Positions 62,429 through 64,000 of a stretch of 64,000 nucleotides of DNA are shown one piece after another. Within the stretch, counting starts at the first letter, position 1. The number at the start of each line of letters is the position of its first letter. The stretch comes from Mucilaginibacter lappiensis (GTDB taxonomy: Bacteria > Bacteroidota > Bacteroidia > Sphingobacteriales > Sphingobacteriaceae): NCBI RefSeq assembly GCF_900155965.1, contig NZ_FTMG01000008.1:250410-314409 (forward strand). The letters run 5' to 3'. The notes beneath the pieces were generated by a model. It worked only from the letters and a program-made list of their open reading frames with translations. It searched no databases and was not told the origin of the DNA. The translations under genes were made by a program, and so were the position numbers.

Positions 62429-64000
62429 ATGATCGATAATAACATCGAAAATAGACTACTTTCTGACTATTGGATCAACAAGATAAAAGACAGAAAAACT
62501 ATTCGTAAAGAGCACACATTTTTGTCCCACACATCCACCATCAGCAGTAAAAAGCTGGCCTATTTTAATAGGGTTACCGGAGAACGCGTAATAACAGAGT
62601 ATACTGTGTTGCTGGCTATTTATGCATTGTTGCTCAAAAGATATTTTACTGAATTTGACGGAATGGTTTTTTCTGTAGATCACTATCCTGTCTTATTTTC
62701 TGTATATCCAGAGAAAGACATTACAATAAAGGAATTTCTGTCAGAGATAAAAAGTGAAGTGGAGGACGTATACTTTCATGCTAAATATGATATAGATTCT
62801 TTACAACAGAGAAATATTTCGCTCGCGGAGCTTACTCAGTTTGGATTGTTATACAATGCAGATACGTCAACTCCGCTACCATTTTTGTTGAACGTGTGGA
62901 AGGAAAATGGGGATTTGCATTTGCAGCTGGACTATGCTGAGCGCTTTGTAAATAGTGAACTGGCTAAACATTTTCTGCACAACTATAATTTATGGGTACA
63001 GCAACTGGAAGAATATATAGATATAATTGACATCCCGATTCTACAGGAAGAAGAGAGGCATGTTTTACTCTATGATTTTAATAATACGGTAAGGGTTTAT
63101 CCCGAGGATAAAACAATTGTAGATTTGTTTGAGGCACAGGTACTAAAATCTCCTGATGCAATAGCCGTGAGTTTTGAGGGCAAAGAACTTACTTATGCCG
63201 GGTTAAATGCAAAGGCAAATCAACTTGCACACTATTTGGTCGATCATTATACTATTTCAGCTGACGATGTGATAGGAGTACTGTTGCCAAAATCAGATAA
63301 TGCACTAATTGCCATACTTGCAATATTGAAAACCGGTGCGGCCTATCTGCCAATTGATGTTAATTATCCTGAGGAGAGAATAAACTATATTATAGCCGAT
63401 AGTGGTGTTAAAATCTTAATCAATGATGAGATAGATGTTCAGAAGTACGATATCTCAAATCTATTGAGAGATATATCCCCCGCAGATCTCGCCTATGTAA
63501 TTTATACATCTGGTTCTACGGGCCGACCTAAAGGTGTGATGGTTGAGCACAAAGGCAATGTGAATATGTCGCTGGATCAGATACGGTTATTTGATGTTAC
63601 CCAAAAGGATAAGATCGTATGGTTTGCTTCCATGGCATTTGACGCGTCTATTTCCGAGATTATGATGGCGTTATATAGTGGTGCTACATTGATTATTCCG
63701 GGGGAAGATGTTGTGAAGGAACATACTACATTTGGATCGTTTCTTAAGCAGACTGCTGCAACAGTGGTCACTTTTCCTCCGAGCTATCTTGATTTGTTGT
63801 CTAATGAGGATATCAGCGGATTAAGGTGTGTTATTTCGGCAGGAGAGGCCGCGCATGTGCAGCGGGCCATTACTATTGCAAAAACTATTAATTATTATAA
63901 CGCTTACGGGCCTACAGAGTGTGCTGTTTGTGTTTCAGTGTATAAAGTAAATGCGAACGATAAGGTTATTCCTATAGGGAAGCCAATCGCTAATTTGCGT
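62429..64000 (+). CDS. Nonribosomal peptide synthetase, N-terminal part (3' cut by window)
   Basis: 524 codons from ATG 62429 to the window end, open throughout. Residues ~1-205 correspond only to the C-terminal half of a condensation domain; no HHxxxDG is present. The adenylation domain starts near VDLFEAQVLKSPDAIAV; core A3 YTSGSTGRPKG is at 359-369, A4 FDAS at 404-407 and A5 NAYGPTEC at 491-498. Aligned to GrsA, the specificity residues read D-A-S-T-I-A-A-V-C, close to Tyr (DASTVAAVC) and Phe (DAWTIAAVC) codes, suggesting an aromatic amino acid. The carrier and later modules lie outside. Confidence 0.93.
   Translation, partial: MIDNNIENRLLSDYWINKIKDRKTIRKEHTFLSHTSTISSKKLAYFNRVTGERVITEYTVLLAIYALLLKRYFTEFDGMVFSVDHYPVLFSVYPEKDITIKEFLSEIKSEVEDVYFHAKYDIDSLQQRNISLAELTQFGLLYNADTSTPLPFLLNVWKENGDLHLQLDYAERFVNSELAKHFLHNYNLWVQQLEEYIDIIDIPILQEEERHVLLYDFNNTVRVYPEDKTIVDLFEAQVLKSPDAIAVSFEGKELTYAGLNAKANQLAHYLVDHYTISADDVIGVLLPKSDNALIAILAILKTGAAYLPIDVNYPEERINYIIADSGVKILINDEIDVQKYDISNLLRDISPADLAYVIYTSGSTGRPKGVMVEHKGNVNMSLDQIRLFDVTQKDKIVWFASMAFDASISEIMMALYSGATLIIPGEDVVKEHTTFGSFLKQTAATVVTFPPSYLDLLSNEDISGLRCVISAGEAAHVQRAITIAKTINYYNAYGPTECAVCVSVYKVNANDKVIPIGKPIANLR

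Noticed and set aside
1-64000. tRNA/rRNA genes, CRISPR arrays, intact insertion sequences
   Set aside because: I looked for cloverleaf-like segments, regularly spaced repeats and complete transposase genes and found none; only fragments consistent with old mobile elements remain.

Overview
The window looks like chromosomal DNA of a Bacteroidota bacterium, most likely Sphingobacteriaceae (Mucilaginibacter/Pedobacter-like; genus is inference). Supporting this are two SusC/SusD pairs, a FecI-type sigma factor with FecR, lipoprotein-rich glycan enzymes, a LytS/LytTR pair, an HYC_CC_PP-type protein, a UpxY-like NusG paralogue, and the absence of clear Shine-Dalgarno sequences before most starts.

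Layout. (1) 1-11111, plus strand: a polysaccharide utilisation locus with the SusC C-terminus (cut by the window edge), SusD-like, a GH99-like lipoprotein, a large multidomain GH2 enzyme, a GH71/99-like lipoprotein and a CE2-like SGNH esterase. The last two share the same ~145-residue C-terminal module. (2) 11112-12116: a gap with a gene fragment, one copy of a dispersed element and a cluster of TTGAAC boxes. (3) 12117-22385: a complete kdp potassium-uptake locus (three tiny membrane ORFs, kdpA, kdpB, kdpC, porin) followed by a split regulatory set: the KdpD N-terminal part, a separate histidine kinase and an NtrC-type sigma-54 activator. (4) 22561-26612: a second, reduced kdp locus with an intact diverged kdpA without kdpB or kdpC, a kinase-less sensor paralogue, a kdpA 3' fragment, a receiver-only protein and an orphan kdpF. 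(5) 27118-29122: a membrane protein coupled to an aspartokinase, then a decayed ABC-2 exporter/TetR region. (6) 29920-38228, minus strand: a TetR-controlled HAE1 multidrug RND operon and an outer-membrane protein. (7) 38407-40163: a LytS/LytTR pair. (8) 40801-47745: sigma/FecR with an STN-type SusC and a SusD but no enzymes. (9) 48215-49534: aldehyde dehydrogenase. (10) 50287-58496, minus strand: a Cus-like heavy-metal efflux operon with three metal-binding HMBD modules, two adaptors, a TolC protein and a CusA split into two overlapping ORFs. (11) 59314-64000: the start of a nonribosomal peptide cluster, with a UpxY-like antiterminator, a type II thioesterase and an NRPS running off the window.

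The gaps between these blocks are rich in debris: fragments of a recombinase, a small DUF6965-like gene, a TetR/ABC pair and several coding-like remnants. A dispersed element occurs four times, always in the same orientation and always just beyond the 3' end of a minus-strand gene or gene remnant. Three of the four copies carry a hairpin plus T-run on the minus strand. The most unusual items are this repeat family, the solitary second KdpA with changed filter signatures, the two-chain CusA, and the NRPS that opens with only half a condensation domain before a Tyr/Phe-like adenylation domain.
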